Assembly (NCBI GenBank): GCA_039090855.1
Contig: CM077011.1
Coordinates: 39,389,501 to 39,453,500 of the forward strand
DNA from: Macrothele yani
Lineage: Eukaryota > Arthropoda > Arachnida > Araneae > Macrothelidae
DNA: 64,000 bases
Direction of reading: 5' to 3'
Under the pieces are notes generated by a model. That model saw only the letters and a list, made by a program, of their open reading frames with translations, searched no databases and was not told the origin of the DNA. A program made the translations under genes and the position numbers. Shown here piece after piece: positions 54,644-64,000 of the stretch (positions within the stretch are counted from its first letter, which is position 1; the number at the start of each line of letters is the position of its first letter).

Positions 54644-54867
54644 TGGCTGGCTTGCTAAACCCGACCCTGGGCAAAGCCAGGACGGAAAAAGAGTTAGTAC
54701 AAGTAAAGTTTTACTTACAGGACGTCAAGGTCGGACTCAATCAACACAGGAGACGTTCACAACACAGGAGATACACAAAATGACGGCACACACAAAAAAG
54801 AACACCAATAAACGCAGGTCAAACACGGAGCACAGGTCAACACCTCCTTTACAAAGCCATCGCTTAG

Positions 54868-54896
54868 ACCACTGCGCCACCGGGGCTGCTTTAAGA
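54868..54896 (-). mobile_element. SINE family A, head part displaced by the LINE
   Basis: ACCACTGCGCCACCGGGGC is the 5' end of the third SINE; it follows the right TSD directly. Confidence 0.9.
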
Positions 54897-55262
54897 TTTT
54901 GAATAGTGTTCTATAATTTTGTGAAGAAAGTTAAATAAAAAAATGTTTTTTAAATATTTGCTTTCGAATGAAGTTGTTAGAATTAATCTGTCAGGTCATG
55001 AAAAGGTGAGTTACATCTAAATACTTGTAATCTTTTCAGCATTACAACGCGGCAGTTACAGGGATGAAATCAAAATTTGTGAGGATTATTGACTAATGGA
55101 GGGCGACATGTCAAAGTTTCTTTTGCATAATGTTGATAAACTTTCGCTAGTAGATAATGCAATTTGCTGGTAAAAAATAAGGCCACTAGCAAGTGTTGCG
55201 TCTGCTAAAAAAAGCGAAATTAAGGCCTGGTTTGAAGAACGAAATTTCTGTTGAGAATTTTA
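54897..55262. other. Spacer, no gene seen
   Basis: AT-rich with no features recognised. Confidence 0.5.
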
Positions 55263-55263
55263 G

Positions 55264-55870
55264 AAATGAGTGTCGATGCGCTGGTAGTAAAAATACAGGA
55301 CGACTGTAATCTGTTGCCATCTGTTGACCGGCTCCTACGGGACATTTGTCCCATGGTTGTTGATGATGATGATGAAGTCGGGCCCGGACGCACTTAGTCC
55401 CTAATCCTCTTTCCCTGACAGGGTATACCAGATGAGTGTCGATGCGCTGGTAGTAAAGTAGTAAAAATACAGGACGACTGTAATCTGTTGCCATCTGTTG
55501 ACCGGCTCCTACGGGACATTTGTCCCATGGTTGTTGATGATGATGATGAAGTCGGCCCCGGACGCACTTAGTCCCTAATCCCCTTTCCCTGACAGGGTAT
55601 ACCAGATGAGTGTCAATGCCCTGGTAGTAAAAATACAGGACGATTGTAATCTGCTGCCATCTGGTGACCGGCTCCTACGGGGCATTTCTCCCATGGTTGT
55701 TGATGATGATGATGAAGTCGGCCCCAGACGCACTTAGTCCCTAATCCCCTTTCCCTGACAGGGTATACCAGATGAGTGTCAATGCGCTGGTAGTAAAAAT
55801 ACAGGACGATTGTAATCTGCTGCCATCTGGTGGCAGACTCCTATGGGCATTTGTCCCATGGTTGTTAATG
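55264..55870 (+). repeat. Four tandem units (166-174 bp) of a SINE D 3' half
   Basis: Units begin ATGAGTGTC(G/A)ATGC at 55264, 55431, 55605 and 55771. Each contains GTAATCTG(T/C)TGCCATCTG, GTCCCATGGTTGTTGATGAT and GACGCACTTAGTCCCTAATC. All are found in the SINE-like repeat at 31165-31452, in circularly permuted order, so the array arose by tandem duplication of that element's 3' region. Confidence 0.9.
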
Positions 55871-55922
55871 ATGAATGTTAAATTCATCCATATTAACAAA
55901 TATGGCATTAATCCCCACAAAA

Positions 55923-57003
55923 CATGCAATGAAACGTCAAACAAAAACCTCTGAATGTTTAGTGCGAAAGAAGCTATGTGAAAAGTGACTCTTTGCCTTA
56001 GAGCGTGACACGCGAGCTGTGAGAGAGTGAATCATCAGAGAAGCAGGTGACAGGCATTTGCCTGTATCTTGCTTCGGACAATCGCACGGAAAACAAACGC
56101 AAAGAAAGTACCGTTTTTCGATATGGTATCGGTTAGTCTAGCGTCTGCGAGGTATCTCGGTAGGTGGAAATCTTCAATGATTTAAGAAAGAGACGCCAAT
56201 ATTTTTGTACAAAAAATTATATTTGATTCCGCTCGCACCAGCATCTCGCACAAAATTCCACAATAGGCATTTTTCTTTGACATATGTCCTTTCAACAACA
56301 AAACGGAGATAAAACCGGGTCGAAATCGGGTCAGGAATACATTGACCCGACCCTTTTGACCCGCAAGAAATTGACCCGCTGACCCCGTTTCCATCTCCGG
56401 ATTACACAGGAAGGGGACGTCTGCTGTTATATCATGTTTGCGCCAATGGGTAACTGGCTTTGTATGCTGAAATTCTTGTTTATGCGCCGTTACTTGACGT
56501 AACAGGGCTTGTCTGTGACTATACAAATCTCTCCAGGGGCTGTTGCCTTCAAACCGGTAGTTTCCAGAAATGGAAACGGGTCAACGGGTCGACAATTGCT
56601 TGCGGCGCAAACGGGTCAGGTCAAGGTGCTCTTGACCCGATTTCGACACGCTTTTATTTCCATTTTGTTTTGGAAAAGAAAAATACGTAGTCTGGAATTT
56701 TGTGCTCCATGCTGGTGCCAGCGGAATGAAAATGATTTGTGATACAAAAATATTGTCGGCTCTTTCTTAAAGCAAAGGAGCCTTCTACCGACCTATGATA
56801 TAATATCGTAAAACGATATTTGTTTTCAGTGCAATTGTCAGCAACAAGATACAGTCAAACATCTGTCGCCTGCTTCTCTGTTGATTCATTCTCTTACACA
56901 CCGCGTGTCACATTGTAAGACTGAGTTACTTTTCAAATCGTCTCTTTTGCATTCCGCATTCAGAGGTTTCCGTTTGATGTGCTAACATCCCGTTGCATTG
57001 CAT
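55923..57003. repeat. Inverted pair of repeat R2 (440-475 bp arms)
   Basis: Minus-strand copy 55923-56398 and plus-strand copy 56567-57003, facing outward with ~168 bp between them. Shared segments include TTGACCCG(A/C)TTTCGAC, AAAAATATTG, GCTCTTTCTTAAA, CCTGCTTCTCTG and ACATTCAGAGGTTT-type. Arms are ~75-80% alike by eye. Both end in a GGAAACGG(G/T) terminus at the centre side. Confidence 0.75.
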
Positions 57004-57053
57004 GTCGTCTCGGAATTGATGCCTTATTTGTTATTATGGATTAATTCAATATT

Positions 57054-57283
57054 GCCGTCCCGGTGGCGCAGTGGTCTAAGGCGATGGCCTCAGATCATTC
57101 GTCCGAAAGGGGTCCGGGTTCGAATCCCGGTCAGGCATGGCTGTTGTGTTTGTCTTACGGCACTGGCTCTCTCCCTTGCCTGGAACCAGTGACCATAAAT
57201 TAGGGACGGGAAACTGCTTATAGCCCATTGAGTTGCTCACGGTGGTCGTTAAACCTCCAATCAAGAAGAACAAGATGAAGAAG
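57054..57283 (+). mobile_element. SINE family A with 11 bp TSD and impure tail
   Basis: Full-length copy; perfect TSD AATTCAATATT (57043-57053 and 57284-57294). The tail is AAGAAGAACAAGATGAAGAAG rather than pure A, a sign of some age. Confidence 0.93.
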
Positions 57284-57410
57284 AATTCAATATTAAGAGA
57301 TTGAAGAAGGCCAACAAATACGTTCTTGTTGAAAACAAAAGGGGGAAGAGTGAATGGGGGAAGAGTTTCGTCTCATTAAGAAACCACAATATGTTTCACA
57401 GCAAGACCAA

Positions 57411-57690
57411 TTCAACAGATCCTGTAATGAAATCTAGCGTTTTCGATAAACTGACCCTTCGGTGAAATGACCTTTCGATGAAATGAACTTTTAGGTAAAG
57501 AGACCTTTCGGTGAAATGAACTTTTCGATCAAGTGACCCTTCGGTGAAATGTACCTTTCGATCAAGTGACCCTTCGGTGAAATGAACGCTTCGATCAAGT
57601 GATCTTTCGGTGAAACAATTTTTTCGGTGAAGTGATTTTCGGTCAAGTGACCCTTCGGTGAAGTAAACGTCGGGCAAATGAACCAGACCC
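57411..57690 (+). repeat. 280 bp array repeat, identical to 61817-62096
   Basis: Made of alternating CGGTGAAATGAAC and CGATCAAGTGACC-type motifs (~34 bp period). The whole block is identical base for base to 61817-62096 with no indel (constant offset 4406). It stands immediately outside the fold-back structure, head-to-head with its left arm. Confidence 0.92.
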
Positions 57691-57695
57691 TTCAC

Positions 57696-60600
57696 AGGGT
57701 ATCGTTCACTTGACCGAAAGGTCACTTGACCGAAAATCACTTCGCCGAAAATCACTTGATCGAAAGGTACATTTCACCGAAGGGTCACTTGACCGAAAAG
57801 TTCATTTCACCGAAAGATCACTTCACCTAAAAGTTCATTTCATCGAAAGGACACTTGATCGAAAATTTCATTTCACCGAAAGATTACTTTACCTAAAAGT
57901 TCATTATATCGAAAGATCATTTCACCGAATGGTCAGTTTATCGAAAACTTAGAATTTTGTTGTTATAGATCTGTTGGAGTATGGTGCTGGTTTTTAAAAA
58001 ACTGGTCACCTAAACATTATTGGATTGTATAAAAAATACACTTTTAATTTCTTTTAAACACCTCCCCATAAGTAGGTTTTTCGAAATATAACATTAATTA
58101 TAAGTCATAGATAGACCTGTGCCTTTTTGCCAAATTTTAATCCCCCGAGCTCATATTCATGAAGTTTACATAACAACTCAAGTTAATGAGTTGTTATGTA
58201 AACACACTTATTCAGACAAAAAAAAAATCAGTTTTAGGGCCCTTGGCCTCGGTTTAGGAGTTTTTAGAACATTTTAATCCTGCGTGCTCATATTTATAAG
58301 GTTTACATAAAATGTCAAGTTAATAATGTCGCACATTTATTGAGGCAAAAAAGAATCAATATTAGGGCCATAGGCCTCGCTTAGGCCTTTTTAGCAAATT
58401 TTAATCGTGCTTGCTCATGTTCATAAGCTTTACATAAATAGTAAAGTTAATGATGTTACACAATTTTTCAGGCAAAAAAGAATCAATTTTAGGGCCCTAG
58501 GTCTCAGCTTAGGCCTTTTTAGAACATTTTAATTGTGCTTGCTCATGTTCATAAGCTTTACATAAAAAGTCAAGTTAATAATGTTGCAATTTTTTTCAGG
58601 CAAAAAGAATCAATTTTAAGGTCCTAGGCCTCAGCTTAGGCCTTTTTAGAAAATAATAACGGTACGTGCTCATGTTCATAGGTTAACCTAAAAACTCAAG
58701 TTAATGATGTTGCACACTTTTCAGGCTAAAAGAATCAAGTTTAGGGCTTTAGGCCTCGGCTTAGGCCTTTTTAGCAGATTTTAATCGTGCGTGCTCATAT
58801 TCATAAGGTTTACATAACAACTCAAGTTAATGATGTTGTACACTTATTCAGGCCAAAAGAATCAGTCTTAAAGCCCTAGGTCTCGGCTTAGGCCTTTTTA
58901 GAAAATTGTAATCGTGCGTGCTCATATTTATAAGCTTTACATAAAATGTCAAGTTAATAATGTCGCCCATTTATTCAGGCAAAAAAGAATCAATATTAGG
59001 GCCGTAGGCCTCGCTTAGGCCTTTTTAGCAAATTTTAATCGTGCTTGCTCATGTTCATAAGCTTTACATAAAAAGTAAAGTTAATAAAGTTACACATTTT
59101 TCTGGCAAAAATAATCAATTTTAGGGCCCTAGACCTCGGCTTAGGCCTTTATCGCAAATTTTAATCGTGCGTGCTCATATTCATAAGGTTTACGTAAAAA
59201 GTCAAGTTAATAATGTTGCACATGTATTCAGGCAAAAAAGAATCAATTTTATTGCCCTTAGGCTTTTTTTTTTTTTTAGCTTAGGCGTTTTGAGAAATTC
59301 TAATCTTGCTGGTTTATAAGTTTACATAAAATGTCAAGTTAATAAGTTAATAATGTTGCACATTTATTAAGGCAAAAAAGAATAAATTTTATTGCCCTTA
59401 GGGCTTTTTTTTTTTTTTTTTTTTAGCTTAGGCGTTTTTAGAAAATTCTAATCTTGCTTGTTCATAAGTTTACATAAAATGTCAAGTTAAAAAAATCAAG
59501 AGGGGGGGTTAAAGATTGCCGTTTCTGGGCATATATTGAGAACTGAATTGGGAACTCCAAACGCATTTCGCGAAAACGGTCCATGTAAGCCAAGCGAGGC
59601 GAGAATTGCACTTTAATTTGAAGAAAAAAATTGCCGAGGATCCGAGGTACACCTAGTTTTGGGAGGGTGTACCCCCAACTTCCGTAATATTATGTTCGGG
59701 GCCGCTGGAGTCTGTCAGTGTACCCAGGATGTTCCCCTTGAAGCGTCCGCGAGGTCCGTCATCTTGGGGGGGGGGGGGGGTTTGGCTTTCCCCCAAAATG
59801 TTAAAATGGACGTAGAGCTGTAAACATTAGACCCATGCTTTATATAATGATTCTGTACACGACCACGAATTTTCAGGAATGTGGAGTGAAACTGAACCCC
59901 CCTTCCGTTTCCAAGAGCTCTTCAGGGGTAACATCGAGGATACACTGATGACCGACTCCAGAGGTCCAGAATATAAAATTACGGAAGTTGGGGGTAGAGC
60001 CCTCAAAACCAAGCACCTCGTATCCCTTTTACAGACTTCACCAAATTTCTGGGGGAGGGGGAAGGGCATACATAGTTTGGCACTAAACACAACATGAAGA
60101 ATAGAAATTGCGAGCAAATCCCTTACCTTGAACACCTGTCTGCGCTCTTAGAAACTTGGGGGAGGGTGAATTCGTCCCACCCTCCTGAAAATTCGTGATC
60201 GTGTACAGAATCATTATATAAAGCAAGGTTCTAATGTTTACAGCTCCACGTCCATTTTAACATTTTGGGGGAAAGCCCCCTCCCAAAGCTCACGGACTTC
60301 GCAGACACTTCAAGGGGAACATCCTGGATACACTGACAGACTCCAGCGGCACAGAATATAATACTACGGAAGTTCGGGGTACAGTTCCCTCAAACCAAGT
60401 GTACCTCGGATCATCGGCAATTAATTTCTTCAAATTAAAGCACAATTCTCGCTTGGCTTACATGGAACGTTTTCGCGAAATTCGTTTAGAGTTCCTAAAA
60501 AGGCCTAAGCCGAGGCTTAGGGCCCTAAAATTGAATCTTTTTTGTCTCAATAAATGTGCAACATTATTAACTTGACTTTTTGCGTAAACCTTATAAATAT

Positions 60601-62096
60601 GAGCACGCACGATTAAAATTTGCTAAAAAGGCCTATGCGGAGGCCTAGGGCCCTAAAATTTATTCTTTTTGCCTGAATAAATGTGCGACATTATTAAGTT
60701 GACATTTTATGTAAACCTTATAAATATGAGCAAGCAGGATTAAAATTTTCTAAAAAGGCCTAAGCCGAGGCCTAGGGCTTTAAAGACTGATTCTTTTGGC
60801 CTGAATAAGTGTACAACATCATTAACTTGAGTTGTTATGTAAACGTTATGAACATGAGCACGTACGGTTAAAATTTGCTAAAAAGGCCTAAGCGAGGCCT
60901 ACGGCCCTAATATTGATTCTTTTTTGCCTGAATAAATGTGCAACATTATTAACTTAACTTTTTGCGTAAACCTTATAAATATGAGCACGCACGATTAAAA
61001 TTTGCTAAAAAGGCCTAAGCGGAGGCCTAGGGCCCTAAAATTGATTATTTTTGCCTGAAAAAATGTGTAACATCATTAACTTGATTTTTTATGTAAACCT
61101 TATGAACATGAGCACGCACGGTTAAAATTTGCTAAAAAGGCCTAAGCGAGGCCTACGTCTTTTTGCCTGAAAAAATGTGTAACATCATTAACTTGATTTT
61201 TTATGTAAACCTTGTACATGAGAACATGAGTACGCACCGTTAAAATTTGCTAAAAAGGCCTAAGCGAGGCCTACGGCACTAATATTGATTCTTTTTGCCT
61301 GAATAAATGTGCGACATTATTAACTTGACATTTTATGTAAACCTTATAAATATGAGCATGCAGGATTAAAATTTTCTAAAAGGGCCTAAGCCGAGGCCGT
61401 GGGCTTTATGACTGATTCTTTTGGCCTAAATAAGTGTACAACATCATTAACTTGAGTTGTTATGTAAACCTTATGAACATGAGCACGCACGGTTAAAATT
61501 TGCTAAAAAGGCCTAAGCGAGGCCTACGGCCCTAATATTGATTCTTTTTTGCCTGAATAAATGTGCAACGTTATTAACTTGACTTTTCATGTAAACTATT
61601 TATGAACATGAGCACTGAACATGATTTTTATGAAAAACGTATGAACATGATAAAACTTGCTAAAAAGGCCTAGGCCGAGGCATAGGGACTTAAAATTAAT
61701 TATTTTTGCCTTAAAACTAAATCTTTGCGTTCTCTGTGACACGGAGAAATCAAAAGTGCAATTTGAGTATGATCCCCCAACGTTTCGGTGGTCTGTCTGT
61801 CAAACTTGCACCATGCTTCAACAGATCCTGTAATGAAATCTAGCGTTTTCGATAAACTGACCCTTCGGTGAAATGACCTTTCGATGAAATGAACTTTTAG
61901 GTAAAGAGACCTTTCGGTGAAATGAACTTTTCGATCAAGTGACCCTTCGGTGAAATGTACCTTTCGATCAAGTGACCCTTCGGTGAAATGAACGCTTCGA
62001 TCAAGTGATCTTTCGGTGAAACAATTTTTTCGGTGAAGTGATTTTCGGTCAAGTGACCCTTCGGTGAAGTAAACGTCGGGCAAATGAACCAGACCC
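57696..62096. mobile_element. ~4.4 kb fold-back element, long inverted repeats
   Basis: The two halves are inverted copies of each other in the same order. Outer arrays of CACTTGACCGAAA/TTCATTTCACCGAA motifs: 57696-57960 and 61817-62096. Inner arrays of ~126-130 bp units: 58140-59480, ~11 units, and 60490-61700, ~10 units in reverse. Unit landmarks are AGGCCTCGGCTTAGGCC, TTTTAATCGTGCGTGCTCAT and TTTACATAAAA(A/T)GTCAAG. Non-repetitive inner arms lie at 59500-59880 and 60183-60485 (AATGATTCTGTACACGA, CCATTTTAACATTTTGGGGG). A ~300 bp centre is left. No transposase frame was found. The organisation (long inverted repeats built of subrepeats) recalls FB-type fold-back transposons; relatedness is not shown. 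Confidence 0.8.
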
Positions 62097-62222
62097 ATTT
62101 TCACAAGCTTCTGATGAGTTGAATGTTTCCAAAATGTGAACAGTGGAGTTACCAGACGGAGGGAGTCCTCGGGTACGGACTCCCTCATTTTGGGGGATTA
62201 AGTAAGAATTTAAAACGATATA

Positions 62223-63320
62223 CACTGCTGTTTATAGAAATTGCAACACCATTACAGGGTGGATGGGGCACCATGGGAGATTCAAATTATTACAATTGCA
62301 ACACCTATGCAAACGTGAGGCGCGCGCAACGCCAACGGAAACGTCACGCAAGGGGGTATATGAGAAGGCGTACAGAGAGCAGGTTTTTAGACTTATTCTC
62401 ACCGAACTTTACCGTACGCAGTTGTTAACATATTAACATGGCGCGTAGTCAGACCAGACAAACGTACGAACATTTGACGCTGTTTGAAATAGGTAGAATC
62501 GTTGGATTCAGAGACAGTGGTTTATCATATCATGATTTTGCGGCATGCGCTAGGCGTAACGCAACTACCGTTATGCGTAAATGGCGTCAATGGACAGCAG
62601 AAGGATCTGCATATCATCGTGCAGGGTCTGGAGCTCGAAATTGCACGACAGAGCAGGAAGACAGGCACTTGAACCGTACGGCAGTTACAACGCGTACAAC
62701 ACGATCCACTACACATGCGCAGCAATGGAGGATCGTTGCACATCGTCCGATTTCTGCAAGTGCTGTTCGTCACAGATTGTTACAGGTAGGCCTCGTTGCT
62801 CGCAGTGCATTGCTGCGACTTTCCTTGACTCTGAACGATAGGCGCCAACGATTGTAGTGGTGCCCTGAACGTCGAAACTGGAGTGCTGAATAAGAGCATA
62901 TTATTTTCGGACGAGTGCAGATTCAATCTAATGCATCACGACGGGAGAATCCTTACTCATATATACCGTGGAGAATGCCATCTGGAAGGCAGCATTGTGC
63001 AGTGCCATGCCGGTCTCACTCCGAGCGCGATTTGTGGCGCTGTCGCGCTTCATTCATGCACTCTCCTACTACGCATCACAGGAACATTGAACAGCCAAAC
63101 TCTGTTTCACGACGTGTGGGGTCAGTTATCACCGCCCATGTTGGATTTATTTATTATTAATGTTTTGGCCTTCTTCATAACGATCAGGTATGTAACTCTC
63201 GCTTCACATTTGCATGTTCCCTGCAGTTGTAATAATTTCATCTTCCACGATGCCCTATCCACCCAGCAAATTTCGCGCATGGATTTCTTCATGGTGTTGC
63301 AATTTCCATTAACAGCAGTG
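62223..63320 (+). mobile_element. Tc1-like transposon, internally deleted
   Basis: Left end CACTGCTGTTTATAGAAATT with GCAACACC after TA (62221-62222). Right end is the inverted GGTGTTGCAATTTCCATTAA with CAGCAGTG, followed by CA instead of TA. At 1098 bp it lacks the C-terminal part of the transposase gene. Confidence 0.85.
62438..63150 (+). pseudogene. Tc1-like transposase, N-terminal two thirds, broken
   Basis: 62438-62857 encodes FEIGRIVGFRDSGLSYHDFA, RRNATTVMRKWRQW, then the second DNA-binding block (ISASAVRHRLLQVGL). After a TAG at the RQRL position and a TAA before EHIIF, the frame continues with the first catalytic block FSDECRFNLMHHDGR and GTLNSQ (62883-63150). Beyond PPMLDL, where the Q-Q-D-N-A-R-P-H block should come, the sequence switches to the 3' terminal region, so the second and third catalytic residues are deleted. 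Confidence 0.85.
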
Positions 63321-63369
63321 CATACACGCGGTCGAGTCACATTTTTATGACCATCAGCTAATATCCACA

Positions 63370-64000
63370 CTAACCGCCGTGTGCAGCGCGGATAGCAGCT
63401 AGACTGGCTGGGAGTGACCTAATAAGGTGCTGGAAGGTATTCACAGATATGTGAACACCTTCCAGTACATGCCATGCTAATTGCAGTGCATCTTACAGCT
63501 GCTAGAGGGTGCGTGGTGGAGGATTCATAGAGCGAACAACGCGATCGTGGTGGTCCCACAGATGCTCAATTGGGTTTAAGTCTGGGAGATTAGGGGGACA
63601 GGGAAGTACTTTGAGGTCTTCATCGTTCTCTTCCAACCACACTCGGACATTTCGAGCTGTGTGACACGTCGCATTGTCGTTCTGGAAGATCCCATCCGCC
63701 CCAGGGAATACAATCAGCATGTATGTGTGTAAGTGGTCTGCAAGGATGGATTCATAACGAATTCGGTCCATAGTGCTTTCCACAGGTATGAGTGCACCTA
63801 GCGAATGCCACGAAAACATTACTCAGACCATAACGCTGCCTCCACCAGCATGTTTTCTGCCATCATTGGTTGAAAAGTGCTTGCTCTCCGCTGTTTCTCG
63901 CCTTATACGCCAAAGTCAATCCATTCGACGAAACAGAAAACGTGACTCATCGGAGAAGGCAATCTTTTTTTCCAATCAGCGGAGGTCCAATTCCGATAGT
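63370..64000 (-). pseudogene. Tc1-like transposase relic, cut by window end
   Basis: The minus-strand frame 63502-63819 reads MFSWHSLGALIPVE, then GIFQNDNATCHTARNVRVWL (second catalytic block, Asp kept as N-D-N), then LPDLNPIEHLWD (third block). Just upstream, GGGSVMV is followed by a TGA where Trp is expected, then VMFSWH: one nonsense change breaks the frame. The 5' part lies outside the window. Family differs from copies A-C and from 62223-63320. Confidence 0.82.

Larger units (their letters stand above)
48677..54855 (-). mobile_element. Full-length L1/Tx1-like LINE with 12 bp TSD
   Basis: 6179 bp on the minus strand between perfect 12 bp TSDs GCCATCGCTTAG (48665-48676 and 54856-54867). 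From its 5' end: ~210 bp leader, ORF1 with CCHC knuckle, ~190 bp gap, ORF2 with apurinic-type endonuclease and reverse transcriptase, and ~400 bp 3' UTR. The 3' end has an AATAAA about 20 nt before the junction and almost no A tail. Both ORFs carry stops and frameshifts, so the copy is dead although structurally complete. Confidence 0.9.

Noticed and set aside
49568..54902. Plus-strand open frames across the LINE
   Set aside because: They are antisense shadows of the minus-strand ORF1 and ORF2, which show ordered endonuclease, reverse transcriptase and zinc-knuckle motifs.
59879..60097. Open frame in the centre of the fold-back element as a transposase
   Set aside because: 72 codons, no motif, and the sequence is a further degenerate copy of the inner arm.

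Overview
This is a eukaryotic, almost certainly invertebrate (most likely arthropod), intergenic or heterochromatin-like window. I base that on what fills it: decayed Tc1/mariner transposons, hAT relics, non-LTR retrotransposons, tRNA-derived SINEs with A-tails and target-site duplications (TSDs), and minisatellites in AT-rich spacer. I see no intact host gene, no rRNA, no convincing functional tRNA and nothing prokaryotic. The species cannot be fixed from sequence alone.

Layout. 1-487 is a ~60 bp minisatellite. 1.9-6.4 kb holds a fold-back tRNA-like repeat, a dispersed repeat (R3), a Kolobok-like transposase relic and Tc1 copy A. 7.7-9.2 kb holds 3' ends of an R4/Dong-like and an RTE-like non-LTR element. 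9.2-12.5 kb is a broken LINE ORF1 (LINE-1 copy) invaded by nested SINEs. 16.6-22.9 kb has Tc1 and mariner relics, a three-unit tandem of a tRNA-headed repeat and Tc1 copy B carrying a SINE. 23.3-24.1 kb is a 66 bp minisatellite. 24.5-30.3 kb has two more Tc1-like relics and a mariner. 31-32.6 kb has tRNA-Thr-headed and tRNA-headed repeats. 33-37 kb has Tc1 copy C, two Tc1 relics and a hAT-type MITE. 38.2-40 kb has three more tRNA-headed repeats. 42.7-44 kb is a hAT element with an amplified end. 45.5-46.5 kb and 55.9-57.3 kb share repeat families R1/R2. 47.8-54.9 kb is a tandem SINE array interrupted by a complete but mutated 6.2 kb L1/Tx1-like LINE. 57.4-62.1 kb is a very large fold-back structure. 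62.2-64 kb has two further Tc1 relics.

The pieces do not cooperate as a pathway; they record a history of insertions. Clear orders of events can be read from TSDs: SINE into SINE into LINE (9.4-9.9 kb), LINE into SINE (48.7-54.9 kb), SINE into Tc1 (21.8 kb), and SINE into one unit of a tandem repeat (17.2 kb). The most unusual items are the ~4.4 kb fold-back structure flanked by a 280 bp identical direct repeat, and dispersed repeats that keep the same leader and body but carry different tRNA-like heads.
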